48,647 nucleotides of DNA from Lyophyllum atratum (lineage: Eukaryota; Basidiomycota; Agaricomycetes; Agaricales; Lyophyllaceae). Both the position numbers and the translations under genes were made by a program. A model generated the notes under the pieces. The model was not told the DNA's origin. It saw nothing but the letters and a program-made list of their open reading frames with translations, and did no database searches. Numbering within the stretch: position 1 is the stretch's first letter; each line of letters begins with the position of its first letter. The DNA is taken from positions 1 through 48,647 of the forward strand of contig JACGCN010000111.1 in assembly GCA_014905825.1 (NCBI GenBank), read 5' to 3'. Below, in pieces: positions 1-11,767 of the stretch.

Positions 1-538
1 ACCCTTCCTTTTTTTTCGTAGATGATCTAGATAAAACTCAGTGCCCCCCTTCTTCCAAATATTCTCCCTCATTTCCGAGCCCTGCTCAACTTCGTAATAA
101 ACACCCTCCCCAAGCCGGTGCTGTTTGCCCTCCTTTACCGCCTTGCCATCCTTCATTTTGCTTCTCGTATATTGCCAACTATTGGAGCCGACAGTTGGGA
201 ATCTGAAGACGGTGTTCATGATGGTTGGGAGGATCGACCGGTAAGTCTCTCGTATGAATTACCGCAAGTTCACTTACTCATTAAGTCCTAGACATCTAAC
301 CTGACTCGAATCCTTCTCACTTATCGCCAATTCATATTTGTTACCGTATACTCACATCTTCTTGTGAGTCTGTGGGATGTTTTTTGTCCACGGTACTAAC
401 TAGCGCGTAGTGTTGGATCACTCGTCCCAGATATGGTGGCGGTGGATGAACATATTCTTGACCCTGGTTATCTGGTCTGTGGAACTCTTTGTGAGCTCTG
501 ACGACGATGTTGCTACAAAGGATTGGAAGGTAGATTAA
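1..538 (+). CDS. C-terminal part of a multi-pass membrane protein (possibly ICE2-like)
   Basis: The 5' end lies outside the window. From about position 43, after a possible acceptor at 42, the frame reads hydrophobic segments around LLNFVINTLPKPVLFALLYRLA. A 51 nt intron (241-291, GTAAGT..TAG) follows, then LLTYRQFIFVTVYSHLL, a second intron (364-410), and LLDHSSQIWWRWMNIFLTLV with the stop at 536-538. The tail SSDDDVATKDWKVD is polar. Several aliphatic segments suggest an integral membrane protein. The spacing of hydrophobic blocks and the conserved-looking YSHLLLLD..WWRW region recall the fungal ER protein ICE2, but that is a weak memory-based match. Joining the last two exons at their splice sites leaves the frame off by one nucleotide, so either the donor is misjudged or a base is wrong. 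It is certainly coding; the function is unproven. Confidence 0.45.
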
Positions 539-1147
539 AGACATGACGCCGTAAGGCTTATGAGACCAGCTCGACTGCGGACACCGAGACATGAACGAGA
601 GCGCACGATATACGATCGGGGGAGACAAACTTGATTACGTAGCATACTTAGCGCACGTTGGACCGAGAGAATCAATAACATGACGATGTCAAACTGAAGT
701 ATAGATGATGATGAAGTCAATTTTTAACCGCCGGCAAGCTACACTACAGAGCTAAGAAGCGGGGATAGCTAAGTATCCAGAGACCAACAAGCAAAGCAAA
801 AAAAGCCTTGGGACAGCTCGAGAAGGTCGTCTATGTACGTCTGATATGGTCATCGATATGCTGAACTCCCTCAATTTTGATCATGCGTGTTCCACATTGC
901 ATGTAGCCTTGTCCACCCCATATCATATCCTGTCCTTCAGATTGCAATATATGTTGCGGGACTCGGATTACTCCAGATTTTCGAACGGGCCTGTACGCAT
1001 GAGCAGGTACTTACCATGGTGACCTCACGCTCATCCAGAATGGAAGGACGAACGGGGTAGACTCAGAGTTTTTGCAAACTTCAAATCTTGGACACTGGCC
1101 AGGCGAAGCACTGACATTTCCCCGAGCTGCTGGCTAGGTTCATTCAG
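539..1147. other. Intergenic region without a recognised gene
   Basis: This separates the stop of the membrane protein (538) from the stop of moaE (1148, opposite strand). Apart from the short LINE 3' fragment at 704-778 I see no coding frame with intron or codon structure. It probably holds the two 3' UTRs. Confidence 0.5.
704..778 (-). mobile_element. 75 bp 3' end fragment of a LINE also present at 24.28 kb
   Basis: About 75 bp starting with the GATGATGATGAAGTC tail, through CCGCCGGCAAGCTACACTAC, to GATAGCTAAGTATCC is nearly identical to 24278-24350, the 3' end of the truncated non-LTR element. The only differences are in the T/A run after GAAGTCAA. Homology stops abruptly after 778, as expected for a severely 5'-truncated insertion. 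I could not find a clear target-site duplication around this copy. Confidence 0.75.
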
Positions 1148-1810
1148 TCATTTGCCTTCCATTCTGCTTCATCTTCTTGCTCTCCCTCATAGTATTCCCT
1201 CTTCCATATCTGCGCTTTGTGTTTAACCTCTTCTAGAATAAATTCGCATGCAACGAATGCTTCTTTCCGATGAGGTGATGACACAGCGATCACTAGAAAT
1301 GGGTCACATCGTCAATGAGGCCAAAATGCATGGAGTCAGTGATACCAATAGAAGGCTCGCCAACTAGAACGTTCCCAAGACGATGATGAACTGCACATTG
1401 AATAAGAGATGGTACTCCTTGGGAAGATGTCTGGTGATCTGAGCGTGCTATTGAAGCCGCTGCTTCAAGCATAATGTCCGCCATCGTTTTGATCGCTAGC
1501 TTTGAGTATGCCTGATACTCCAAACGCGTCACCGCCTTTCCTGGCGCCAAACGCAGATGAGTACTTGTCTCCATTGATCGACAATGGCAAACCCTTGAAG
1601 GAATTACGCGTCGTGCCTATAAGAGAGTTGTATAGGCGTTTCATCTATAGACGCGCAGGCCTCACCTATGAATACCGAAGTCGCCCCCGCGCCATCATCT
1701 TGAACAGACTGTATGATCTGTGCGACGTCGAGAGGAGTATAGGAAAGACCACAGACTCCTTGCGGGATCCTGATACTGGCCTCGACTGATGTAGAAGGTG
1801 AGAGGGACAT
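1148..1810 (-). CDS. moaE: Molybdopterin synthase catalytic (large) subunit, MoaE/MOCS2B family
   Basis: MoaE transfers sulfur from thiocarboxylated MoaD to precursor Z to make molybdopterin, the organic part of the molybdenum cofactor. The reverse strand from ATG 1810 reads LSYTPLDVAQIIQSVQDDGAGATSVFIG. After an intron comes GKAVTRLEYQAYSKLAIKTM, then QCAVHHRLGNVLVGEPSI, a second intron, and IAVSSPHRKEAFVACEFILE with the stop TGA at 1148-1150. These are the hallmark MoaE blocks: the FIG loop, RLEYQAY, the HRLG..VGE strand, and the SPHR(K)EAF active-site region with the family lysines. The middle exon begins in a region that matches the family poorly (STHLRLAP instead of a TTRD-like stretch), so the first acceptor near 1575 is uncertain. 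It is transcribed divergently from the pseudouridine gene, with start codons 73 bp apart. Plausible length is about 160 residues, normal for MoaE. Confidence 0.9.
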
Positions 1811-1883
1811 ATGCGCTGCGGGCCGGTAGACGCCGGGATCAAAAGAACTTGAACTTGACAGAAACGCTCACATCTGGCATAGC

Positions 1884-4800
1884 ATGTTGCTTTCTAGGGC
1901 TCTCGACAAGCGCTCTCCTTCTCTCATTACACGAACAGCCCGACAACTCTCCAAACTCAGCGCGGCGCTGAAACGCGACGCTCCCCTCGATATTCATCCA
2001 GAGGTTCAAGAGGCCCTCGCAACAAATAAACCCGTCGTCGCCCTTGAAACGGCTGTGGGTCACCCATGGCCTCCCTTACCCGGATAATATTAAGCTTGCT
2101 ATGTCCTTGGAAACTAAAGTTAGATCTACGGGATCTATTCCTGCGACAATCGGGATGATTGGTGGTCGCATCAGAATCGGTTTGGAGGAAAGGGACTTCG
2201 AGCGACTGGCCAGTAAGGATACGCAACCTGCAAAGATATCGCGCCGTGATATTGCGCCCGCGATTGCCACGAAGGCAGATGGAGGTTATGCCTGGTCTTT
2301 CTGTCGTGAACCTATTTTGATACGTCAACAATAGGAACAACCTGCAGCGCTACTCTAATTTTCGCAGCGTTAGCCAAAATAAAGGTATGTCTTCTGTAGG
2401 ACGATAGACGCTATTGCCACTGAGAATACTTTAGGTCTTCGCCACCGGCGGGTATGGATTCATTCTACCACCTGTATAACAATTTAATTCATTCAGTGGC
2501 AATAGACTAGGAGGTGTTCACCGTGGCGGGGAGAATTGTGAGTATTTTCCAATATATCATAGATCGTCTAGCCATTAATTACCCACAAGCCATGGATGTT
2601 TCGGCTGACCTGAATGAGCTCACTCGCTGTCCTGTGGGTTTGGTTTCAGCAGGCGTCAAGTCAATCTTGGACATCGGACGGTGTGTGCTCTAGCATCACT
2701 CACAGAGCTATGAAATATTTAACCACTTTCCCCAGAACCCTGGAGTACCTTGTAAGTACAATTCGACATTTCCCCTTGAGTAAACTGAAATTGACATGAC
2801 GTATAGGAAACGCTTGGAGTGCCCGTCTTGACGTATGGAACTTCGCGCGAGTTTCCTGCGTTTTTCTCTCGTCATAGTGGCTTCAATGTGGGGTTTACCC
2901 CTCGATTCTTTACTCGATGCTGAGTGTTCTTGTAGGCACCCTGGAACATCAATGACCCGGTGACTGCTGCTAAGATTCTACGTATGCTCAGCATTATCCC
3001 TTCACCGTGTTTCGATTTGCCTAAGAATTTCTATCCAGACACGCAGTGGCAACTTGGGTTGACAAACGGTGCATTAATTGCGGTACCGATACCGTCTCAA
3101 TTCGAAGAGGTTGGAGCGTCGATACAGAAAGCGGTCGACCAAGCTGTCGCTGAATCCGAGGCGAATGGCGTGAGCAGGCTAGGTAAGGAAGCAACCCCGT
3201 GGCTTTTGGCTCGGGTCGGAGAGTTGACTCAGGGCACGTCTCGCACGTCCAATATCGCACTTCTCGAGAACACAGCTCTTGTTGGTAAGTGATTGTACTC
3301 GCCAAGTCCGTCGCAACATACTAACTGGCTTTTCCGCTAGGCGGGAGAATAGCGGTGGAGTATCAGAAACTCGCAAACGCAAACGCACCTGTAAGAGACG
3401 GCTCCAAACAGTAGTGATAAAAAATACAACAGCTGACTTACGGGTGCGAATGTTCGGGCGCTGCAGCACCTCGCCATCCCTTCTACTTACACTCCAAATG
3501 TGGAGATCAAAACCTCTCTTGTCAGTTATTATATTACTGTTTTAAGATTGAGAAATTGAGCCCCTATCAGCCTCCTGCTAACTTGATAATAGTCGGCTCG
3601 GCTGCTGTCGACATTACCGCTCAAGCCAACGAAGACGCGAATAAATCCCTTGCAACACATTCCACGGCTCCTGGTAGCGTTTCCATGTCATTAGGTGGTG
3701 TTGCACGGAATGTTGCAGAGGCATCGCATCGAGTAATCTCTACTCATTCTCCACATTTATCTTCAATGCTGGTTTCCCCGATCGGTGATGATGCCTTCGG
3801 GCGTCTCCTGGTTGAGGAAACTACTCAAATTGGTATGAGAGTGGATGGTTTTATTAGAAGCGACAAGCGAACGGCTGTATGCAACTTCGTCTTGGACAAC
3901 AATGGTGGCCTTGTCGGTGGCGTTGCGGACATGGATATCACAGCTGCTGTAGCAGCGCATACTGTTGCGTTAAGTCTCACTTTCCGAAGGACGCCTTCCT
4001 GACAATTTCACAGATAATCTCATATATAGATACACACAAGCCAAGTCTAGTTGCTCTGGACGGAAATCTATCTTCTGAAACTATCAAGAGCATTGCTGGC
4101 CACTGTATTCTGAGTGACATTCAAGGTCTGTGTGAATCAAGTGCTTGTATATGCAGAAAAGAGCTGACTTCGACGTAAACAGTATTCTAGTAGGTTGAAC
4201 CGTGGACAAGTCCCGAAAACAATCTCACAAAAATTATTTCTAGCGAACCTACCTCAGTGATCAAATCAACAGCTATCTTACCTGCGATTGCAGCCTCTCT
4301 TGACATCCGCGGCCACCAAGCTCCTATCGCCTTCAGTTCCCCCAACACATTAGAGCTTGCCCAGTTATTTTCCAGCGCGGAGGCCCTGGATTTGACCTCC
4401 CATCCGACCTGGTGGCATGTAATCGACAGTCTATCTATTGGTTCCGCGTTCCGCCTAGAACTAGAACAACTTGCGAGAATGAGCGCTTCTGAGGAGGATT
4501 CTTCCAGAGGCTCGCTCGCCTTCTTAGTGGAAGAGGGGATCGCGCAAATGGCCGTCAAGCTCCTTCCATTTTTCCAGCATCTGATTGTCAAATGCGGAGA
4601 AAAGGGTGTCCTTGTCGTTATGCGCATTCCCGAGCCAGAAGCAAAAGCTTCTCCCTGGGCAGACATACGCAGTCAACCCACACAACGGCGGATTATTGCT
4701 CGCGGAAAATCGAACGAGATTGTCATTTTGCAACATTTCCCGGCCCACTCTATCGACAATGTTGTCAACGTTACAGGAGCGGGTGACTCATTCGTTGGGG

Positions 4801-4997
4801 TACTCCTGGCGAATATTCTACGATGCCCCGATACGTTCCGCGATCCTACGAAGCTGCGCGATACGGTGTTTGCGGCCCAGAATGCCGCAATTTTGTCCCT
4901 CCAAAGTCACCATGCAGTCCTCCCCTCGACTTTCCAGTGCGTAAGGCATATGCCACACGCTGCTAGTCTTCAACTGGTAATGGACCAACCTCCGTGA
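1884..4997 (+). CDS. Bifunctional pseudouridine-5'-phosphate glycosidase / PfkB pseudouridine kinase
   Basis: This fungal fusion degrades pseudouridine. A C-terminal ribokinase-like domain phosphorylates it and an N-terminal PsuG domain cleaves the C-C glycosidic bond to give uracil and ribose 5-phosphate. ATG 1884 is followed by a basic N-terminus. PsuG blocks then run through at least eight short introns: DIHPEVQEALATNKPVVALET, VTHGLPYPDN, IGGRIRIGL, KISRRDIAPAIA, GGVHRGGENSMDVSADL, LTYGTSREFPAFF, and NGALIAVPIP. The kinase starts near 3571 (NLIIVGSAAVDIT), continues SMSLGGVARNVAEA and SPIGDDAFGRLL, and ends with the catalytic NVTGAGDSFVGVL (about 4765-4805). Between ETAV and VTHGLPYP the frame shifts by one base at GGG 2057-2059. 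No intron explains this, since both sides are conserved. The 3' end overlaps the IRC3-like gene on the other strand. Confidence 0.9.
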
Positions 4998-7444
4998 CTT
5001 CCCTCTGCTTGCGACTTTTCTCTTTATGTGAAAGAGAGGCTGCCTTCGCAAACGCTTTCATCTTTTTCTCATAACGCGCCTACGTTCGATTAGCACATCC
5101 ATAGTAAGAGATAACACAGAATATTTCACCTGCGCGCCATGCTTTAACCTGGTGATGATATTTGCTGCTTCACCCTTGGTCATCCGCGTAATGTCTTCTA
5201 GCTTTGAGTCTAGATTGGGCGGGTGACGCATAGCGCCACGTTTCAGCCAGCGTTTGATTATCAGCTGTTTCTGTCCTTCTGACGCAGGGATCTTCCGCCA
5301 TTTCGCAGATCGAAGAAGACTAGTTATTGCGTTAGGCATCATGTCGTAATTCTGAGGATCGTCTTACCCAGTAGTTAGCGCGGGCCCGCGAGCAATTTTA
5401 TTAGCCAGGTAAGTATCGCATCCTCTTATAGCATCGCTTAGTGTCTCTGCTGTAAGTATATGTCGACTGCGCATGAACGGAGACAAGCTCAGCGAGGCAG
5501 CCGTGTGATTATCAAGCATGGCGGGTGTGAAGTGGGCTTCAAACGTAAGGCCTGCCATTCCATAATATATTAAGGACTGCGTCTAAGGAGTAGATTGTTC
5601 ATACCTTCAGGGGTCTCAATGGGTTCTATCCGCACGTAGCCTTTGTCCCAGCAGTCCATGACGTACACGTCACCTCCACAGCACACCCAGGCATATTTGC
5701 TGAGTGAAGCAACGTGAGGTGAACCCGAGGCCTCGCTAAACAACGAAAAAGGATCTTCATAATCAATGTAGGTGAGTGATTTGGGCTCAGGGACGTTGTC
5801 TGCATCGCTCAGCGCAAGTGCTTCGACAGCACGCTTCTCTAGAGACTGGATGCTCTCGTCTATGCCATGCATCAGCAAATGTACCAAAAACCCAGTAAAA
5901 TATAGGGTCGCTATACCGTCAATGTCTATCTCCCCTGGTTGAAGCCCGAATAACGTAGGGGTGGAAATAACACCTGCGATGCGTGTAGCGCTATCCACAA
6001 AATCTATGATGCGACAGTCTTCTTTCCGCGTGGCAGGTGAAAGACGCATACCACGACCAATCTCGTGTCTAGGTTAGGCGATGCCGAGTTCTCCAGAAAA
6101 CGGGACCCTTACCATCTGGGCAAAGACATTGCGAGAACGGGTTGGGCGTGCCACAATAACACAATCGATATTGGGAATGTCAGCCCCCTCCGTCAAGATC
6201 GCTGTGAATCGTACCATGTCCATCTGAATACCGTATCAACAACTAGATTACTCACCACAGTTGACGAGAACAGGAAATTTGCCAGCCTTGAAAGCCTCAA
6301 CAAGAGCTTTGCGTTCCACCACTGGTGTTTGCGAGTAGACGTATCTTGCGTCGATCCCGCGGTCGCGAAAGGCCTGGGTGAGAGCGACCACATGGGCGAT
6401 ATTGACACAGAAAACAAGCGTTGATTTACGCGTCACTGCGCCACAGAATAAGGTGAGGTTACCTTCGAGCACAAGGTTAGACTAACCAGCACGATCGAGC
6501 CATGTCTTCACGACCACGTCGTTTACGCTATCGGTGTTGATGACATGAGCGAGACTCTTAGGATTGAAATCTCCTGTTCGAGAATTTATGGTCACATCCT
6601 TTAAATTGATATTGGCGCGAACAGACGTAAAGCGGACGTCACAAAGCCTGGATTGTGTTTAGGATATCTGCAGTTAAGGAGTCAAAATTACATGCCATTG
6701 TTCCTTGATCATTTCGAGGAAGTCGCGATGATAGACAATCCTTTCAAAAACTGATCCGAGAGCGAGACCGTCGTGACGGCTAAAGGTCGCGGAAAAGCCG
6801 ATGATAGGTATCGTGTGAGTAAGCGTTGGCAGCTCGTATGTAGGATCGGGATGCTTGATGTTCAGGTCGAAGTGTGACAGAAGGCGACGATATCTACACA
6901 TATGTTTGCGACGATGAGATATGAGCAAAGAAGCACACGCACGACGGTGCGGCAGCATGGTGTGCCTCGTCAATTATAATGGCCTTTAGCTGCCGAGGGT
7001 CAAACTTCTTTAAACGGTTCGTATTGAGTAGCGTCTGGTAGGTCGCAACTGTGCTGGAAAGGTATGAACAATCTTGCAATTGTAGAGACGATATGCTTAC
7101 ACGTCAGCATGTCCAGTTGCTTTATGCTTCGTCCCTTGTTCGATTTCGACGGTCCACCTAGGAAATAGAGCTGCCACTTGGTTTGCAGACTGACGGGCGA
7201 GCTCAACGCTGTTGACAATGATAAGGGAACGTAGGGCAGCAGGATTTGAAGCTGGAGGAGATATTCGGGACAGGAGAGAGATGAAGACTGTTGTTTTGCC
7301 AGAGCCAGTGGGCAGGGAAACACCTATGCGGGATGCACCGGTAGCGAGAGCATCGAGACATGCGGTGAGAGAGTGCTCTTGGTAGGGCCGAAGTGTTAAG
7401 GGACCGGCATGACTGCTTATCCTTCTCCACGCAGTTTGGAACAT
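4963..7444 (-). CDS. irc3: IRC3-like superfamily 2 (DEAD/DEAH) helicase, probably mitochondrial
   Basis: IRC3-type proteins are ATP-dependent double-stranded DNA helicases that maintain mitochondrial DNA. Start ATG 7444 gives [14 protein letters not shown], a basic, amphipathic possible targeting peptide. The Q-like LRPYQEHSL, the Walker [10 protein letters not shown] (about 7315-7290), [13 protein letters not shown], motif [12 protein letters not shown] (about 6975) and motif [14 protein letters not shown] (about 6790) follow. The second RecA domain has [19 protein letters not shown] (about 6420), the EGADIPNID region, and [20 protein letters not shown] (about 6050). The C-terminal part carries family-like [18 protein letters not shown] last exon, [32 protein letters not shown], ends at TAG 4963-4965. 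At least seven short introns are needed. The final 35 nt overlap the pseudouridine kinase stop region, tail to tail. Confidence 0.85.
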
Positions 7445-7575
7445 GAACGACTATCGTAGCATTAGTGGATGACGTAATTATCTTCTATTATAGTATACAG
7501 TACACTCTCGAACAATCTACTGGCGTCGTTTGTCTGACGACAACCCTTTTGTATGGCATCCATCACTCGTAGAGC

Positions 7576-8881
7576 TTAGCCAGATCCTGTAACACAAGGT
7601 TAATGAGAATATCATCAAGTCATTTAGGACATACCACCAGTGTAGACCTTGCCAAACATGATCTCCTGGAGCTTGTCGTACAGCGACAGCACACCAGCAC
7701 CAGCCACACCACGGAGAATGTTGGCACCAGCACCCTTGAAAAGAGACCTCGGACCTTCCTTAGCAATGATCTGGCGTCCCGCATCGAACATGGACTTGTA
7801 GTTAACGCCAGAACCGGAGGTCATCATCATGCGACGACTGGGGAACCATGAGCTCTCGGAAAATTACTCTTTGTATCGCAACATACCGAATCGTGTCCAG
7901 AGGATACGAAGCAAGACCAGCACCAATGGTGACACCCCAACCAAGTCCGAAGGAAGCCAAGAACGAACCCTCAAGGGAACCAACAAGGACGACAGGCTCT
8001 GCAACGAAATGAGATCGAATGACATCACAACTGATAGTGAAACGTACTGAGCGAGTCGTAGACACCAAAGTAGAGACCACGATAGACGATGATACCCACA
8101 ACCGATGGAACGAAACCACGGTAGAGGCCGGCGATACCATCAGTAGCGAGTGTCTTCTTGTAGACATCTATCAAGCCGTGGAACTGGCGAGCTCCTCCAC
8201 TCTTGGCAGACTTGGCGTCGTTGGCCAGTCGGGTACGAGCATAATCCAAAGAGTAGACAAAGAATAGAGAAGAGGCACCAGCAGCACCACCAGAGGCAAC
8301 GTTGCCTGCGAACCACTTCCAATACCCATCACTCTTCTTGAAACCGAACAGAGATTTAAAGTAGTCCTCTGTAAGACAAGTCAGTAAATATATTACCGAC
8401 AAAACAGTATGAGCCGCACTGAAGGCAAAGTTAAGGGCCTGGGTCGGGAAGTAACGGATAACGTTGGCAGTGTTTCCTCTCCAGAGGGAGAGAAGGCCTT
8501 CTTCCCGGTAAGTACGAGCAAATGCATCGCCAATACCCTTGTAAGGGTGGGAAAGACGCCCTTGCTTGATCTAGAAACAACCTGTCAATGGGTGGCGGGT
8601 GTGACACTGACGCCGGAGTGGCAGACCATCTCATCCTGGTTCTGCACCAGGAGCTTGATACGCTCAATGGGCGCCGCGGACGTTTTGGCAACGGCCTGTT
8701 AGGTGGATTATGAGAGGCCGGCATTCACCATAAGCGAGCGGCAAGAAACGTACAGCAGAGACGCCACCCATCAAAAAGTCGACTGGAAGTCCAAGGTCAG
8801 CATGAAACAGAACGCGAACAAGAAAGAGGATGCATACTGGCGAATTCCTTGGGAGTTTTGACCTTCTTAACATCAGCCATT
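7576..8881 (-). CDS. aac: Mitochondrial ADP/ATP carrier (adenine nucleotide translocase)
   Basis: It exchanges cytosolic ADP for matrix ATP across the inner mitochondrial membrane. The reverse strand from ATG 8881 reads [14 protein letters not shown], then [10 protein letters not shown], and the first carrier signature region with [15 protein letters not shown]. It continues [41 protein letters not shown], and the second repeat [16 protein letters not shown]. The third repeat has [14 protein letters not shown], the RRRMMM motif diagnostic of AAC. Further marks are [37 protein letters not shown] and [17 protein letters not shown] final small intron (GTATGT..CAG) adds SG and the stop TAA (7576-7578). 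Short introns at several positions keep all three tandem carrier repeats intact, so length (about 310 residues) is normal. Confidence 0.95.
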
Positions 8882-9113
8882 GTGGAGGTAGGAATTGGAG
8901 GATGAGGTTATAGTGACAGATCGGGTTTGGAAACAGGTGTAAAGGGCTTCGGAAAGGTAAACATCGGACCCGGCTCGTCGGCAACATCCCTCCGCCTTAG
9001 TCTCCCAACGACGGCATGTAATGATATTTCTTGCAGGGATGCAGAGCAGGTAATTAAGTATGTATGTATAGTAACTACGATGTAAATAGTATGTAGTAGG
9101 GAGTAGAGTTTCA

Positions 9114-11566
9114 TCACGACCAGCGCCCATTTGCTCCAGGAAGGATGGCGCTGATACCTGGTAGCGATAGCCGAGAGTTTGGTGTTGATGAGCTTCCTCC
9201 CGTGGAATAGGGCGGATAATCCGATGGCTGTGAAGGCCCTGGATATGAGTCGGCGTAGCGCAGAGGCGGAATGGGGGCAGAGCGTGATGTACTGTAGTCA
9301 ACAGTGTTGCTAGATGCGGTGCGATGCGGTATCGGATCAATTCTGCTCTTCTTCCAGATTTGCTCCGTTGGTGAAGTCGATGAGGGCTCATGATCCGTTG
9401 CCTTCCGTTTCGCAGCTTGTCTGGTTGGAGGAGGCTCATCGTCGTCGGAGTCGGCGGTAAGGTCGATCACGGACTGTGATTGTGTTTGGGGTACAGATCC
9501 TCCATCATACGATTGGGATGCACTCGCAAGCGACGGAGATAATTCGCGCTTCACCTGCCCCTCGTCTTCGTCATCTGAGTCGAGAACGAATATTTCCTGA
9601 TTATTTGCCTTGGCCTTTCCATTCACATCAGCTTTAGACGGAGAGCGAGATGCGGGCTGTGAAACGGATGGAGGCTTTCGAATTGGTGCCGTCGACACAG
9701 GATGTGATGCCTTCCACGAGGCAGATCCATACTTGTTGTCAGAAGTATGCCACTCGCCATCGGCTTCGACAATGACATCTTCCACACTCTCTGGGGTTTG
9801 CTTCAAGATTTCGTCAAAGTATCTGAGGACGTCTTGAGGATGTTAGGGTTATTTGTGTGAGTGGAATGCTCATACCCATCGATGATCAGATCCTTCGAGT
9901 CCAAAGCCCGCTCACACGTAGGACATAACCACGTAGTTGTTTGCTCCATGACCGAGAACCAAGATGTTGCATCAAAACATTGGGGATGAACGCATAGCAA
10001 AGAGCGACAAGGTGTATTCACACGCATATAACTCAGCTGGGGCTCGAGGTGAAGCTCATATTCCAAAGAAGTAAAAACGGGACATACTGGGCATTTCAGT
10101 GACATCTTTTGCGGTCCAGCCACAATGTCATCGTCCTCTGACAGAGAGGCGATCACTGCGGCGGCGGCGACTTAGTTAGGGAGAATTACACGGAAGGTTA
10201 AAATGCGCACTGGATTGCCGGATATGGTGACTGCTCTTGTATTTTGCGGCCTTCAAATCGGCTACAAGACGTTCCACTGTTGTGGCATCGACGAGCATCA
10301 CAACAATGTAATATTTCTATGCTCCGGTCTAAGCAATAGAAGTCGACGGACAGATGGGATCCTGACCTTGGATTGAACAGGTTGTTGGCTGTTGACATAC
10401 ACCATCTCGATTTTGTTTGCAAGTGTAGTAAGTCGGCAATATTTGCCAATATCAGGAGGAGGAGCAGTTCCCGGCTTCTTTTTGAGTCCTTTCAGATTGG
10501 CCGTTAATTGGACATTGTTCACGCGAACTTCGCATGTTGGGGGGAATTCGATAGGGCAAGGAACATGATTAGATCGGAACGAGTGCGGTCCAGGATAGAA
10601 TATGGAGGAGGTACAAAACAAGCGGAGTTGGTACTTAGAGCTAAGTTGAAAACCAAAGCTCAGTGAAACGAAGACCAAAAATCTCAGAGATAGCGCCTAC
10701 TTGGGGGACTTCAGCTTTGCAAGATGATCATTGGTAAGTGTAAATGAGAGTGTCTGCTGTCGACGATCCGTTGCACTGGTAGACTCTGCGTTCAATAGTT
10801 TCAGCACCAGCCGAGCATGAAGTTCGAACATTCAAACCTGGACATTCTGTCACACTGGACACAGCCTGATCAATCTGAAAGAAAGGAGACTCCTTGAATC
10901 GTATGCCTGATATTGGTCAGAAAGAGCCAAAGATAGATAAGAAGAAGACACACCTGTCGGTTTGGCTGCAGAAGAGGAAGGAATGGAGCCTGAGGGTTTC
11001 CGAGGAGGGGCATATGGGTCATAGCGGGCAATTGAACTTGACCCGGGCATGGCGCCATAGGGAGCATTTTTCATGATGTTCGTCATAGAATGATTATGCG
11101 TAGTAGGAGGTGGCAGGACGGCCGGGTTGACAGTCATCCGGCTTGGTGTGTAACTGCAAATTCATAAGTTAGGATGAGAAATAAGCGCGATTGAGCATGG
11201 CGGTATGAAACCCCTTTGTCCAGAGAATTAAAAGAAGTAATTCCCGTTACTCACACTCCGGTGTTCCTCACTTGTGTTATAATCGCCTTCCCTTAATCCA
11301 TCTATCCTCCAAGTTTTGTGCTCTCCACAAGTCCAATGTAGCGACAATCCTGTCAATGACTTCCTGTTTTTTACCGGTCTTGGCAATATGCGTGGAACAT
11401 TCCTCGTTAAAGCCAGACAGAATCTGTTTGAGCCTATCCACGATGTTGTTCTTAACAGTATGGCGAATGGCCTGTGTGGGCGAAACAATCTTCATAAGCG
11501 ATGGAAAGAAGTGCCGTAAACGCGGGGACGTACGTCAAAGTCAGACCAAACGTCCGTGCTCGTCAT
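9114..11566 (-). CDS. siz1: SIZ/PIAS-type SUMO E3 ligase (SAP-like, PINIT, SP-RING)
   Basis: SIZ/PIAS proteins promote transfer of SUMO from Ubc9 to nuclear substrates. I choose ATG 11566 (MTSTDVWSDFD) because a 44 nt intron then joins it to IVSPTQAIRHTVKNNIVDRLKQILSGFNEEC, which resembles the SAP-like start of fungal Siz1. ATG 11495 is the alternative. A proline/serine linker (about 11137-10850) is followed by a PINIT domain (FGFQLSSKYQLRLFCTSS, IEFPPTCEVRVNNVQLTANLKGLKKKPGT..PPDIGKYC). The SP-RING (about 10110-9880) is MSLKCP..RVNTPCRSLLCVHPQCFDATSW..WLCPTCERAL, with the expected Cys/His ligands. The C-terminal tail is Ser/Asp-rich and holds SUMO-interaction-like stretches EIFVLDSDDEDE and VIDLTADSDDDE (about 9560 and 9460). 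Stop TGA is at 9114-9116. It diverges from nudC across 201 bp. Confidence 0.88.
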
Positions 11567-11767
11567 TGCTCTCCCGTCGTCGCGAAGAAAATATCACGTA
11601 GATCAAGTACTGTGGACGAAACTGCAGGCCACTCCCTCAAGCCGCTCAGCGAACTGCGATTGACTAGTGTTTGGTTTCACTTATCAATCCAAGCATGAAT
11701 AAATAACGGAGATTACTTTCAGCGGCTATCTTAACGCTTGCCAGAAGTCGCTTTCCACCACTTCACT

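Noticed and set aside
8873..9439. 188-codon reverse open frame
   Set aside because: It overlaps the SIZ tail in another frame, has low-complexity content, and shows no conserved motif, so it is a shadow of a Ser/Pro-rich coding region.
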